Notes: generated by a model from the sequence alone, not told the origin. A stretch of 5,795 bases of DNA from Cyclobacteriaceae bacterium (GCA_028289505.1 JANQPK010000220.1:1-5795); one strand, 5' to 3'. Shown: positions 1 through 5,082, counted from the first letter of the stretch. Numbers and translations: made by a program.

Positions 1-497
1 ACCACATCAAACTTATTATGTCTTATAGCCATCACTTCTCGATCCGAATCTCGGGCGATTATTCTCAAGTCGCCATTTACCGAGTCAGGAACTACTGCCC
101 AGCTATGGTAACGTCCAACTTTGATTTCTTGGGGAACTCCTTGAAAAACAGGTTCATCCTCATCCAAGAGCACAATATCACTGGCTATTCCATGGAGCAC
201 GGTGCTCATGTTGTAGAGTGAAGCGCCATAAATCTCAGAAATACCCTGATGACCTAAACAAATGCCCAAAATACTCTTATCAGGTCCATACCGTTCAATT
301 ATATCCAGCATGATTCCTGCTTCCTTGGGAATACCAGGACCTGGTGATAGTAAAACTTTCTGGTACTGCTTGACCTTATCCAAAGATATTTTATCATTTC
401 GAAACACCTCGGTATTTGCTCCATATCCCAGTTCCCTAATGATATGCACCAGGTTATAAGTGAAAGAGTCGTAATTATCTAATACTAAAATCTTCAT
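1..497 (-). CDS. trpG: Anthranilate synthase component II, glutamine amidotransferase subunit TrpG (3' end cut by window edge)
   Basis: This is the glutaminase subunit that releases ammonia from glutamine and channels it to TrpE for anthranilate synthesis, the first step of tryptophan biosynthesis in the cytoplasm. The visible 165 residues start MKILVLDNYDSFTYNLVH, the usual N-terminus of class I amidotransferases of the TrpG/PabA type. The oxyanion loop SPGPG is at residues 51-55, the nucleophile Cys80 sits in GICLGHQ (78-84), HG is at 102-103, and GRYHSW is at 128-133. The catalytic His-Glu pair (usually in HPES) would lie just beyond the left edge; the family is usually about 190 residues. 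The ATG lies 4 bases after the trpE stop, so the two are probably co-transcribed and translationally coupled. TrpG and PabA are hard to separate by sequence and one protein can serve both enzymes. The trpE neighbour and the trp attenuator upstream favour TrpG. Confidence 0.95.
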   Translation of the reverse strand, partial: MKILVLDNYDSFTYNLVHIIRELGYGANTEVFRNDKISLDKVKQYQKVLLSPGPGIPKEAGIMLDIIERYGPDKSILGICLGHQGISEIYGASLYNMSTVLHGIASDIVLLDEDEPVFQGVPQEIKVGRYHSWAVVPDSVNGDLRIIARDSDREVMAIRHNKFDV

Positions 498-501
498 CCC
501 C

Positions 502-1902
502 CTATATTTCTTGGGCCAGTTCCAACGCCTGTCTTAAAGCTGCCAGTTTATTATTTACCTCTTGAAGTTCACTTTCGATTACTGATTTCGCCACCACCCC
601 AGCTCCAGCTTGGTAGTATAAGGTATTGTTTTCACTAAGGAAAGATCGGATCATGATAGCATGATTAAAATCTCCATTAAAACCCATAAACCCGATAGCC
701 CCACCGTAGTAGCCTCTTGCCACATTTTCATACTTTTCAATTAAAGTCATAGCCATGTGTTTAGGGGCACCAGATAAAGTACCTGCAGGAAAAGTGTCAG
801 ATACCACCCGTACCGGTGAGGTATCGCCAGTCAGTTCACCACTTACTTTAGAGACCAAATGAATTACGTGAGAGAAATACTGAATCTCTTTGAATGTATC
901 CACCTGTACCTGATGGCTATTTCTGCTGAGGTCATTGCGGGCTAGATCCACCAACATAACATGCTCAGAGTTTTCTTTGGTATCATTAAACAATTTCTGG
1001 GCTAATTCGGAATCGGTTTGATCGTTTCCTGTACGGGCAAAAGTACCGGCTATTGGATGGATTACCGCTTTTTGGTCTTTTATAACTATCTGAGCTTCAG
1101 GAGAGGATCCAAATACTCGGAAGTTTCCATAATCAAAATAGAACAAGTAAGGTGAAGGGTTGATAGACCTCAGCGCCCTGTATACATTGAAATCATCGCC
1201 GGAAAACCGAGTATTAAACCTTCGAGACAGTACAATTTGGAAAACATCTCCTCTGAGGCAATGCTGTCTACCCTGCGAAAGCAATTCAAGAAAGATCTCA
1301 TCTGTATAGTTTGAGGTTTCCTTGCCCTCGGATCTGAAGTAGTAATCGGAAAAGTTTTTGTTGTCAATTAGGGTAATTAATTGGTCCAACCCGCTGTTAT
1401 CGTCAGTATTCAAACGGTGCTCAAAAACATGCATTCTGTTCTTGAAATGATCGATAGCGATTACATAGCGATACACCCGGTACAAGACTTCAGGGATGTC
1501 AAAATCCGAATCATTTTGAAAGTTGACATCCTCAAAATATTGTACTGCATCATAACCCATGTATCCGAAAAGACCATTGCTGGTAAATTTCCGATCGATA
1601 GTCTCGGTTTCAAATGAACCTGAAAAATCGATTAATGCAGGAACCACAGATTCGCGTGTGGCTGCTAATAGTTCATTACTGCCATCTGGATAGTCAATTT
1701 TGATATTACTTTTGGTGATTTCTATTCCAGCAATCGGCTTACAGCATATATAGGATACACTATTTTCACTGCCGTGGTAATCCGAACTCTCCAGCAGAAT
1801 ACTGTTGGCATATTTGTCCCTCAGCTTCAGAAAAATACTAACCGGAGTCTGAGTATCTGCTAATCGACTGCGATAGGTGGTTTGTAGCTTAAATTTTTTC
1901 AA
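502..1902 (-). CDS. trpE: Anthranilate synthase component I, TrpE
   Basis: TrpE converts chorismate plus ammonia to anthranilate and pyruvate, and is usually feedback-inhibited by tryptophan. The 466 residues are near full family length. The N-terminal domain carries the LLES motif (37-40), part of the tryptophan-binding site in this family. The C-terminal chorismate-binding domain shows GDVFQIVLSRRF (218-229), NPSPYLFY (248-255), HPIAGT (282-287), HVMLVDLARNDL (314-325), TFPAGTLSGAPK (370-381) and the GAGVVA stretch near 433. Ala285 in PIAGT marks anthranilate synthase; aminodeoxychorismate synthase PabB usually has Lys there (PIKGT). The start is TTG at 1902-1900. The only other codon between it and an in-frame TGA is GTT, and the protein already begins where relatives begin (MKKFKL). 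The gene lies 20 bases after the attenuator T-run and 4 bases before trpG. Confidence 0.97.
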   Translation of the reverse strand: MKKFKLQTTYRSRLADTQTPVSIFLKLRDKYANSILLESSDYHGSENSVSYICCKPIAGIEITKSNIKIDYPDGSNELLAATRESVVPALIDFSGSFETETIDRKFTSNGLFGYMGYDAVQYFEDVNFQNDSDFDIPEVLYRVYRYVIAIDHFKNRMHVFEHRLNTDDNSGLDQLITLIDNKNFSDYYFRSEGKETSNYTDEIFLELLSQGRQHCLRGDVFQIVLSRRFNTRFSGDDFNVYRALRSINPSPYLFYFDYGNFRVFGSSPEAQIVIKDQKAVIHPIAGTFARTGNDQTDSELAQKLFNDTKENSEHVMLVDLARNDLSRNSHQVQVDTFKEIQYFSHVIHLVSKVSGELTGDTSPVRVVSDTFPAGTLSGAPKHMAMTLIEKYENVARGYYGGAIGFMGFNGDFNHAIMIRSFLSENNTLYYQAGAGVVAKSVIESELQEVNNKLAALRQALELAQEI

Positions 1903-1921
1903 AACTCAATGTTTAGTACAT

Positions 1922-1946
1922 AAAAAAACCCGCTAAACAGCGGGTT
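1922..1946 (-). terminator. Attenuator terminator upstream of trpE
   Basis: The minus strand reads AACCCGCT, loop GTTT, AGCGGGTT, giving a perfect 8-bp GC-rich stem whose 3' side runs straight into a stretch of T (7 T in total, down to 1922). It is an intrinsic terminator lying only 20 bases before the trpE start codon, with no gene ending just upstream of it except the leader peptide. That position makes it an attenuator and not an ordinary gene-end terminator. Confidence 0.92.
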
Positions 1947-1972
1947 CTAAGTTTTTATATAATAATGGCTGT

Positions 1973-2032
1973 TCAGTAATTAAGAGTAATTCTGAAACGC
2001 CACCAAATTGCTATATTTCTTGTTCTTTTCAT
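1973..2032 (-). CDS. trpL: trp operon leader peptide (19 residues, tandem Trp)
   Basis: A short reading frame MKRTRNIAIWWRFRITLNY starts with ATG at 2032-2030 and ends with TGA at 1975-1973. Residues 10 and 11 are adjacent Trp codons (TGG TGG, 2005-2000). Trp is rare, so two in a row in a tiny frame just upstream of a terminator and trpE is strong evidence for a sensor peptide. An in-frame GTG at 2038-2036 is an alternative start, two codons earlier, directly after an in-frame TAG. The sequence before ATG is A-rich (GTGAAA), as is usual for Bacteroidota translation starts. The peptide itself is expected to have no function beyond positioning the ribosome. Confidence 0.87.
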   Translation of the reverse strand: MKRTRNIAIWWRFRITLNY

Positions 2033-2041
2033 TTTCACTAC

Positions 2042-2049
2042 TAAAGATA
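2042..2049 (-). promoter_or_regulatory. Possible -7 box for the trp leader transcript
   Basis: TATCTTTA on the minus strand resembles the Bacteroidota -7 consensus TAnnTTTG, with the last base differing. It would place the transcript start a few bases before the leader ATG. The nearest upstream TTG is only 13 bases away, shorter than the usual -33 spacing, so the match is weak. Read-through from the bTHX gene is an alternative source of transcription. Confidence 0.3.
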
Positions 2050-2074
2050 GAACCTCGTATATCAAAAATGAAAG

Positions 2075-2320
2075 TTATTTTTCACTTTTTTTCTCTTCAG
2101 CGGTGGTTTTTGCACCCTTTAAGGCTGTTTTACCACCCCTACTAGCTGCAGGTTTTCTAGCGGTGCTTTTGGCAGATGCTTTACTTGCTGATGTTTTTGC
2201 CTTAGACTTGGACTCCACTTTGGCAGAGTCCTTGGACTTTGATGTCCGCTTGGGTCTGCTCACGCCAAAAGTACCTTTGATTATTTTTCCTCTTCTGGTT
2301 TTTCTATCTCCCTTACCCAT
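2075..2320 (-). CDS. 30S ribosomal protein bTHX with a long Lys/Ser/Ala-rich C-terminal tail
   Basis: The first 25 or so residues (MGKGDRKTRRGKI, then GTFGVSRPKR) match the small ribosomal protein bTHX, a peptide that in Thermus sits in a cavity at the top of the 30S head and stabilises RNA contacts there. Thermus Thx is only about 26 residues. Here the gene encodes 81, with a tail at 27-81 in which 37 of 55 residues are Lys (15), Ser (11) or Ala (11), reminiscent of histone H1-like tails and probably disordered. The start is ATG at 2320-2318, matching the family N-terminus exactly. The gene ends 42 bases before the trp leader peptide, on the same strand, with no strong terminator between. 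The core assignment is firm. The role of the tail is unknown; RNA or DNA binding is an inference from its charge. Confidence 0.9.
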   Translation of the reverse strand: MGKGDRKTRRGKIIKGTFGVSRPKRTSKSKDSAKVESKSKAKTSASKASAKSTARKPAASRGGKTALKGAKTTAEEKKSEK

Positions 2321-2407
2321 GGATTAATTACATTGTGCTCACACAAAGAACATAAATTTTTGCTAAATGACAAGACACACAGGTGCATTCATATACCGAG
2401 ATTGCAC

Positions 2408-2433
2408 CAAAACTAATCCTGATTCCCTAGCAA
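2408..2433 (-). promoter_or_regulatory. Candidate promoter for the bTHX gene
   Basis: The minus strand has TAGTTTTG at 2415-2408, a full match to the Bacteroidota -7 consensus TAnnTTTG. A TTG lies at 2433-2431, 15 bases upstream, slightly closer than usual. It would give an 80 to 90-base 5' untranslated region. A weaker alternative, GTTCTTTG, lies nearer the gene, with a TTG 19 bases before it. Confidence 0.4.
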
Positions 2434-2437
2434 GATG

Positions 2438-2469
2438 TTGCTCGCTAAACAAAAAACATACTAAATTTG
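2438..2469 (+). promoter_or_regulatory. Promoter for the 160-residue unknown gene
   Basis: TTG at 2438-2440 and TAAATTTG at 2462-2469 match the Bacteroidota -33 and -7 elements, with a 21-base spacer. Transcription would begin about 15-17 bases before the ATG at 2492. The TTG lies in a small inverted repeat (AGCAA, GATG, TTGCT; 2429-2442), which might be a protein site but is too short to call. Confidence 0.6.
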
Positions 2470-2491
2470 TTTATACTGTAAAGACCAAGAT

Positions 2492-2974
2492 ATGGCAGCA
2501 GCGAATTTAAGATTGATCCAGGCATTACGTGATGCAGCACAAAAGTTAGCTGTAAATGCTCCTTACCAATGGGGACATATGGGAAGCTGTAATTGTGGTC
2601 ATTTGGCCCAAGAACTCACTCAGGTATCTAAGCAAGAAATACACCGATTTGCAATGTACGGTCATGGTAACTGGACCGATCAGAGTCATGAATACTGTCC
2701 TACAAGTGGATTACCCATGGATCTGTTAATAAGCGCTATGCTCGATGCCGGTTTGGAGATACAGGACCTGGAAAATTTAGAAAAACTATCAGACACCAAA
2801 GTGCTCAAGTTTCTAGGTGTTCAGAGTTTAAGGTATAACCAAAGGCAGAATGTGGTTCGTTATCTGAGGGCTTGGGCTGAGATGCTGGAGCTTGAGCAGC
2901 TCGATAGGATACCACCGGAATCATTACGTGAACTGATGCAGCCCGCGTCAGCAGATGAGCCGATCCATTCATAA
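2492..2974 (+). CDS. Conserved-looking hypothetical protein, Cys/His-rich
   Basis: The 160 residues have no signal peptide and no membrane segment, so the protein is probably cytoplasmic. It resembles a family I associate with Bacteroidota that has no assigned function; I cannot confirm this without a search. The N-terminal half clusters possible metal ligands: His29, Cys33, Cys35 and His37 in GHMGSCNCGH, His51, His58, His66 and Cys69 in EYCPTSG. The C-terminal half is helical and charged, ending in a LEL/LRELM-type segment. The start ATG at 2492 fits the promoter upstream and an A-rich leader. The gene overlaps the next one by 20 bases, which suggests they are co-transcribed. A metal-binding role is inference from the residue pattern only. 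It could instead be structural, with the Cys residues involved in redox. Confidence 0.85.
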   Translation: MAAANLRLIQALRDAAQKLAVNAPYQWGHMGSCNCGHLAQELTQVSKQEIHRFAMYGHGNWTDQSHEYCPTSGLPMDLLISAMLDAGLEIQDLENLEKLSDTKVLKFLGVQSLRYNQRQNVVRYLRAWAEMLELEQLDRIPPESLRELMQPASADEPIHS

Positions 2975-3185
2975 GTATTACAGGAAATCCTTTCAGGATA
3001 TGCTGATTCTAGTGCAGGTCGATCCTGTAAACCTGAACGGCGTTGAATTGATCATTAGTCAGGATGGCCAGGTGATTCGGACGGATCGAGAATTTGACCC
3101 TGATATTTACCAGGATCTGGAAGTTGACGAATTTGAGCCAGGAAACCCTTTGGAATTCAATTTGTATTTAAAGAACCTAGTTTGA
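2955..3185 (+). CDS. Small acidic hypothetical protein, overlapping the gene upstream
   Basis: The frame encodes 76 residues with a beta-strand-rich core (MLILVQVDP, GVELIIS) and an acidic C-terminal part (REFDPDIYQDLEVDEF) ending in LEFNLYLKNLV. I do not recognise a named domain. The start is uncertain. ATG at 2955 gives a 20-base overlap with the 160-residue gene and suggests translational coupling. ATG at 3000 (Met16) would give a 61-residue protein beginning at the first strand, with no overlap. The extra N-terminal 15 residues are basic (SRSIHKYYRKS), unlike the acidic remainder, so the shorter form is a real possibility. The tight link with the upstream gene suggests a shared function or partnership. 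The stop lies 8 bases before a large inverted repeat. Confidence 0.68.
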   Translation: MSRSIHKYYRKSFQDMLILVQVDPVNLNGVELIISQDGQVIRTDREFDPDIYQDLEVDEFEPGNPLEFNLYLKNLV

Positions 3186-3193
3186 AGATTTGT

Positions 3194-3261
3194 GATCTCT
3201 GAATTCTGATGTCTGATCTTAGGTCTGAAAGCAAAAGATCAGACATCACACCTCAGAGATC
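3194..3261. repeat. Inverted repeat built on a 7-base period; possible terminator
   Basis: The inner arms TGATGTCTGATCTT (3207-3220) and AAGATCAGACATCA (3235-3248) are a perfect 14-bp match around a 14-base loop. The outer arms GATCTCTGA (3194-3202) and TCAGAGATC (3253-3261) add 9 bp across a 4x4 internal loop. The left arm contains TCTGA at 3198, 3205 and 3212, and the right arm has TCAGA, TCACA, TCAGA at 3239, 3246 and 3253, all exactly 7 apart. It lies just after the 76-residue gene and just before ffs. A T-run at 3266-3271 follows, so it may terminate the upstream genes. It may also be a dispersed intergenic repeat. Confidence 0.85.
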
Positions 3262-3273
3262 GTAGATTTTTAC

Positions 3274-3281
3274 TAATTTTG
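3274..3281 (+). promoter_or_regulatory. -7 promoter box for ffs
   Basis: TAATTTTG is a full match to the Bacteroidota -7 consensus TAnnTTTG. It ends 4 bases before GGCAAATC (3286), the first strand of the SRP RNA closing stem, so the expected transcript start and the RNA 5' end agree. No clear TTG is visible at the -33 distance; that area is occupied by the inverted repeat. Confidence 0.55.
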
Positions 3282-3282
3282 T

Positions 3283-3382
3283 GCTGGCAAATCGATACGA
3301 CCAGCTCCTGTCGAATCCCCCAGGTCCGGAAGGAAGCAAGGGTAGTCAGTTGTAGCGGTGCGATATCTGATTTGCCTTTTTT
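3283..3382 (+). ncRNA. ffs: Signal recognition particle RNA, small bacterial (4.5S) type
   Basis: The RNA pairs with the Ffh protein and brings ribosomes making membrane proteins to the FtsY receptor. The conserved apical domain is plain: AGGTCC, the GGAA tetraloop (3328-3331), then GGAAGCA, as in E. coli 4.5S RNA. The ends close in an 8-bp stem, GGCAAATC (3286-3293) with GATTTGCC (3369-3376), continued by GATA with TATC across a single-base bulge. The roughly 97-base length means a single long hairpin without the Alu domain. The exact 5' end is inferred from the closing stem and the -7 box. Confidence 0.93.
3369..3382 (+). terminator. 3' end of SRP RNA with T-run
   Basis: The 3' strand of the SRP RNA closing stem (GATTTGCC) runs directly into six T bases (3377-3382). 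The RNA hairpin itself therefore serves as the stem of an intrinsic terminator. Confidence 0.7.
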
Positions 3383-3424
3383 ACTTGTATATTTACCTAT
3401 CGTTCCACCGAAAACTAAATCAAC

Positions 3425-4102
3425 ATGAAATTCTTTATTGACACGGCTAACCTGGCGGAAATTAGAGAAGCTCAAGACTTAGGTGTTTTAGATGGTGTCA
3501 CCACCAACCCTTCTTTGATGGCCAAAGAGGGAATTACCGGCGAAGAAAACATTCGGGCACATTACAAAGCTATCTGTGACAGTGTCGATGACAATGTAAG
3601 TGCAGAAGTAATCTCTACCAAGTTTGAGGAGATGATCGAAGAGGGTAAGTCACTGGCTAAAATAGATGACAAAATCGTGGTAAAGATACCCATGATCAAA
3701 GATGGTGTAAAATCCATCAAGTACTTAAGCAGTCAAGGAATCCGAGTAAATTGCACCTTGGTATTTAGCGCCGGACAGGCACTTTTAGCAGCGAAAGCAG
3801 GGGCCAGCTATGTTTCACCTTTTATGGGACGGCTGGATGATATTTCCACTGATGGGGTGTCCTTGATCCAGCAAATCGTCCATATTTATCAGAATTACGG
3901 TTTTGAAACGGAAGTATTAGCGGCCAGCATTCGCCATACCATGCACCTAATACAATGCGCCGAGGTTGGAGCTGATGTAGTCACCTGCCCGGCCAAAGTC
4001 ATCATGAGTTTGTTGAATCATCCATTAACAGACAAAGGCCTGGCACAATTTCTGGCCGATCATAAAAAGGCAAAAGAGGCAGCCACAGCACCGGTTGGTT
4101 GA
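3425..4102 (+). CDS. tal: Small transaldolase (TalC / fructose-6-phosphate aldolase-like family)
   Basis: This cytoplasmic class I aldolase of the short transaldolase family transfers a dihydroxyacetone unit between sugar phosphates in the non-oxidative pentose phosphate pathway. The 225 residues match the family's roughly 215-220. Key features are FIDTAN with Asp6, TTNPSL (26-31), the Schiff-base Lys87 in VVKIPM (85-90), NCTLVFS (109-115), SPFMGRLDD (131-139), and VLAASIR (164-170). E. coli fructose-6-phosphate aldolase FsaA has Tyr at the position of Phe133 here, and Phe is typical of true transaldolases, so transaldolase is the more likely activity. The ATG is preceded by an A-rich stretch. 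TATATTTA at 3388-3395 is a weak candidate -7 box, although no well-spaced -33 element is visible. The gene is followed 4 bases later by the 68-residue gene and then ftsE, so the three are probably one transcript. Confidence 0.95.
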   Translation: MKFFIDTANLAEIREAQDLGVLDGVTTNPSLMAKEGITGEENIRAHYKAICDSVDDNVSAEVISTKFEEMIEEGKSLAKIDDKIVVKIPMIKDGVKSIKYLSSQGIRVNCTLVFSAGQALLAAKAGASYVSPFMGRLDDISTDGVSLIQQIVHIYQNYGFETEVLAASIRHTMHLIQCAEVGADVVTCPAKVIMSLLNHPLTDKGLAQFLADHKKAKEAATAPVG

Positions 4103-4106
4103 GAGG

Positions 4107-4313
4107 ATGTATATCATTAAGGTAAAAGGGAAAGTAAAAATTCCGGATTACATTCAACTAAGAGACGACTCCTTCGTACTAATAGCCTACTTTCGGGCAG
4201 ATAGACCGCTTAAAAATCTGGAAAAGTATGGTTTGGAAGGTAAGGAAAAGGAGCTCAGAGAAATAATTGACGCGTTACCATTTGGAAAGCTGCAAAAACT
4301 CGAACTGGTATGA
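4107..4313 (+). CDS. Small hypothetical protein upstream of ftsE (68 residues)
   Basis: The protein is soluble and charged. It begins MYIIKVKGKVKIPDYIQLRD, has a strand segment FVLIAYFRAD, and ends in a helix-rich, Lys/Glu-rich part (KEKELREIIDALPFGK). I do not recognise a named domain. The frame could be opened 4 codons earlier at a TTG (4095), but ATG at 4107 is preferred: it lies 4 bases after the tal stop and is preceded by the purine stretch GAGAGG. The 3' end overlaps the ftsE start by 4 bases (ATGA), which argues for coupled translation with FtsE and equimolar amounts. A role related to FtsE is inferred from this coupling only. Confidence 0.82.
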   Translation: MYIIKVKGKVKIPDYIQLRDDSFVLIAYFRADRPLKNLEKYGLEGKEKELREIIDALPFGKLQKLELV

Positions 4314-5020
4314 CATTCTCAAACGAACCAGTAGTATCGATTAAGGAGGCTACCATCTTTCAGGATCATAATACGGTACTTAAAGATGTAAATTTTCAGA
4401 TTGATAAGGGTGAGTTCATATACCTTGTAGGTAGTACAGGATCTGGCAAGACTTCCCTGTTAAAAACATTGTACGCTGATCTGGAATTGCACCTGGGAGA
4501 TATTTCTGTGGCCGGCTATGAAATAAAGAGACTTAAAAGAAAGAAGGTACCTTATCTTAGAAGAAAGTTGGGTATTATCTTTCAGGACTTTCAGTTGTTC
4601 CAGGACAGATCAGTAGCAGATAACATATATTTCATCATGCAGGCAACTGGTTGGAAAGACAAGGCCAAGATGAAAAATCGATTGGCGGAAGTGCTGATGA
4701 AAGTGGGTTTGGGATCGATAGAATCGAAATTCCCGCATCAGCTTTCAGGGGGCGAACAGCAACGGGTGGTAATTGCGCGTGCATTGGTGAATGAACCCGA
4801 GTTGTTGATTGCCGATGAGCCTACTGGAAACCTTGACCCGCAAGTTTCAGAGGGCATCCTTAATATTTTTAAGGCTATTAACAATAGCGGAACCGCCATA
4901 TTAATGGCTACTCACAACTATAACATCATCAGGAAGTTTCCCGCTCGGGTACTGATGTGTCAAAAGGGCAAGCTCCTGGACTCAAATGTGGATGAGTTCG
5001 AGTTGCAGGATATGCTTTGA
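4310..5020 (+). CDS. ftsE: Cell division ATP-binding protein FtsE (ABC transporter ATPase)
   Basis: FtsE is the cytoplasmic ATPase that works with the membrane protein FtsX to regulate cell wall hydrolases at the division site. The 236 residues contain a full ABC ATPase domain: Walker A GSTGSGKT (41-48), Q-loop FQDFQL with Gln92, signature LSGGEQQR (145-152), Walker B LLIADEP with catalytic Glu170, D-loop NLDP, and switch His202 in ATHN. The length and the IFQDFQLFQDRSVADN stretch fit FtsE better than LolD or MacB ATPases, although these are close relatives. The start overlaps the preceding gene's stop (ATGA). No ftsX follows: a convergent gene begins 62 bases downstream, so FtsX must be encoded elsewhere. 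The TGA stop overlaps the first unit of a heptamer repeat. Confidence 0.92.
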   Translation: MTFSNEPVVSIKEATIFQDHNTVLKDVNFQIDKGEFIYLVGSTGSGKTSLLKTLYADLELHLGDISVAGYEIKRLKRKKVPYLRRKLGIIFQDFQLFQDRSVADNIYFIMQATGWKDKAKMKNRLAEVLMKVGLGSIESKFPHQLSGGEQQRVVIARALVNEPELLIADEPTGNLDPQVSEGILNIFKAINNSGTAILMATHNYNIIRKFPARVLMCQKGKLLDSNVDEFELQDML

Positions 5021-5081
5021 GCATGGAGCATCGAGCGTAGAGCATTGAACGCGCCCTGCAAGAGGGGCAGGCTAGAGCATT
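5019..5081. repeat. Degenerate heptamer repeat (GAGCATn) between convergent genes
   Basis: Consecutive 7-base units start at 5019: GAGCATG, GAGCATC, GAGCGTA, GAGCATT, GAACGCG. A further GAGCATT starts at 5075. The 10-base word TAGAGCATTG occurs at 5038-5047 and 5073-5082, exactly 35 bases (5 x 7) apart, so the period is kept across the GC-rich middle. That middle (5051-5072) can form a weak hairpin (CCTGC, GCAGG) with no T-run. The array fills the whole gap between ftsE and the convergent gene and overlaps the ftsE stop. Confidence 0.75.
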
Positions 5082-5082
5082 G

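Larger units (their letters stand above)
1922..2037 (-). promoter_or_regulatory. trp operon attenuator (leader RNA with alternative stems)
   Basis: Reading the minus strand, three mutually exclusive pairings are visible. Stem 1:2 pairs TGGCGTTTCAG (2002-1992), which begins at the second Trp codon of the leader peptide, with CTGAACAGCCA (1976-1966); it has 4 + 5 pairs around a 2x2 internal loop. Stem 2:3 pairs CTGAACAGC (1976-1968) with GCTGTTTAG (1941-1933), 9 pairs including one G-T. Stem 3:4 is the terminator at 1946-1922. By the established trp attenuation model, a ribosome stalled at the TGG codons masks segment 1 and lets 2:3 form, so transcription continues into trpE. A ribosome reaching the TGA at 1975-1973 covers segment 2, and the terminator forms. 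The layout is read directly from the sequence; the mechanism is inferred from its match to the classical model. Confidence 0.88.

Noticed and set aside
18..459. Plus-strand open frames opposite trpG
   Set aside because: They are antisense to a clear trpG coding frame and encode no recognisable protein.
1170..1617. Open frames on both strands inside trpE
   Set aside because: They lie within a fully supported TrpE coding frame and have no family features.
2055..2092. AT-rich stem around the bTHX stop codon (GTGAAA with TTTCAT, extended by A/T pairs)
   Set aside because: The T-run is part of the stem and the stem is almost all A-T, so it is too weak to call a terminator.
2103..2327. Plus-strand hydrophobic 74-residue frame opposite the bTHX gene
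   Set aside because: The hydrophobic run is the complement of the Lys/Ala/Ser-rich bTHX codons, and bTHX has a clear family match.
3239..3475. Minus-strand 78-residue frame across ffs and the start of tal
   Set aside because: It is antisense to the SRP RNA and the tal start and has no coding character.
5051..5072. GC-rich hairpin between ftsE and the solenoid gene
   Set aside because: Only about 5 bp with competing pairings and no T-run on either side, so not called as a terminator.
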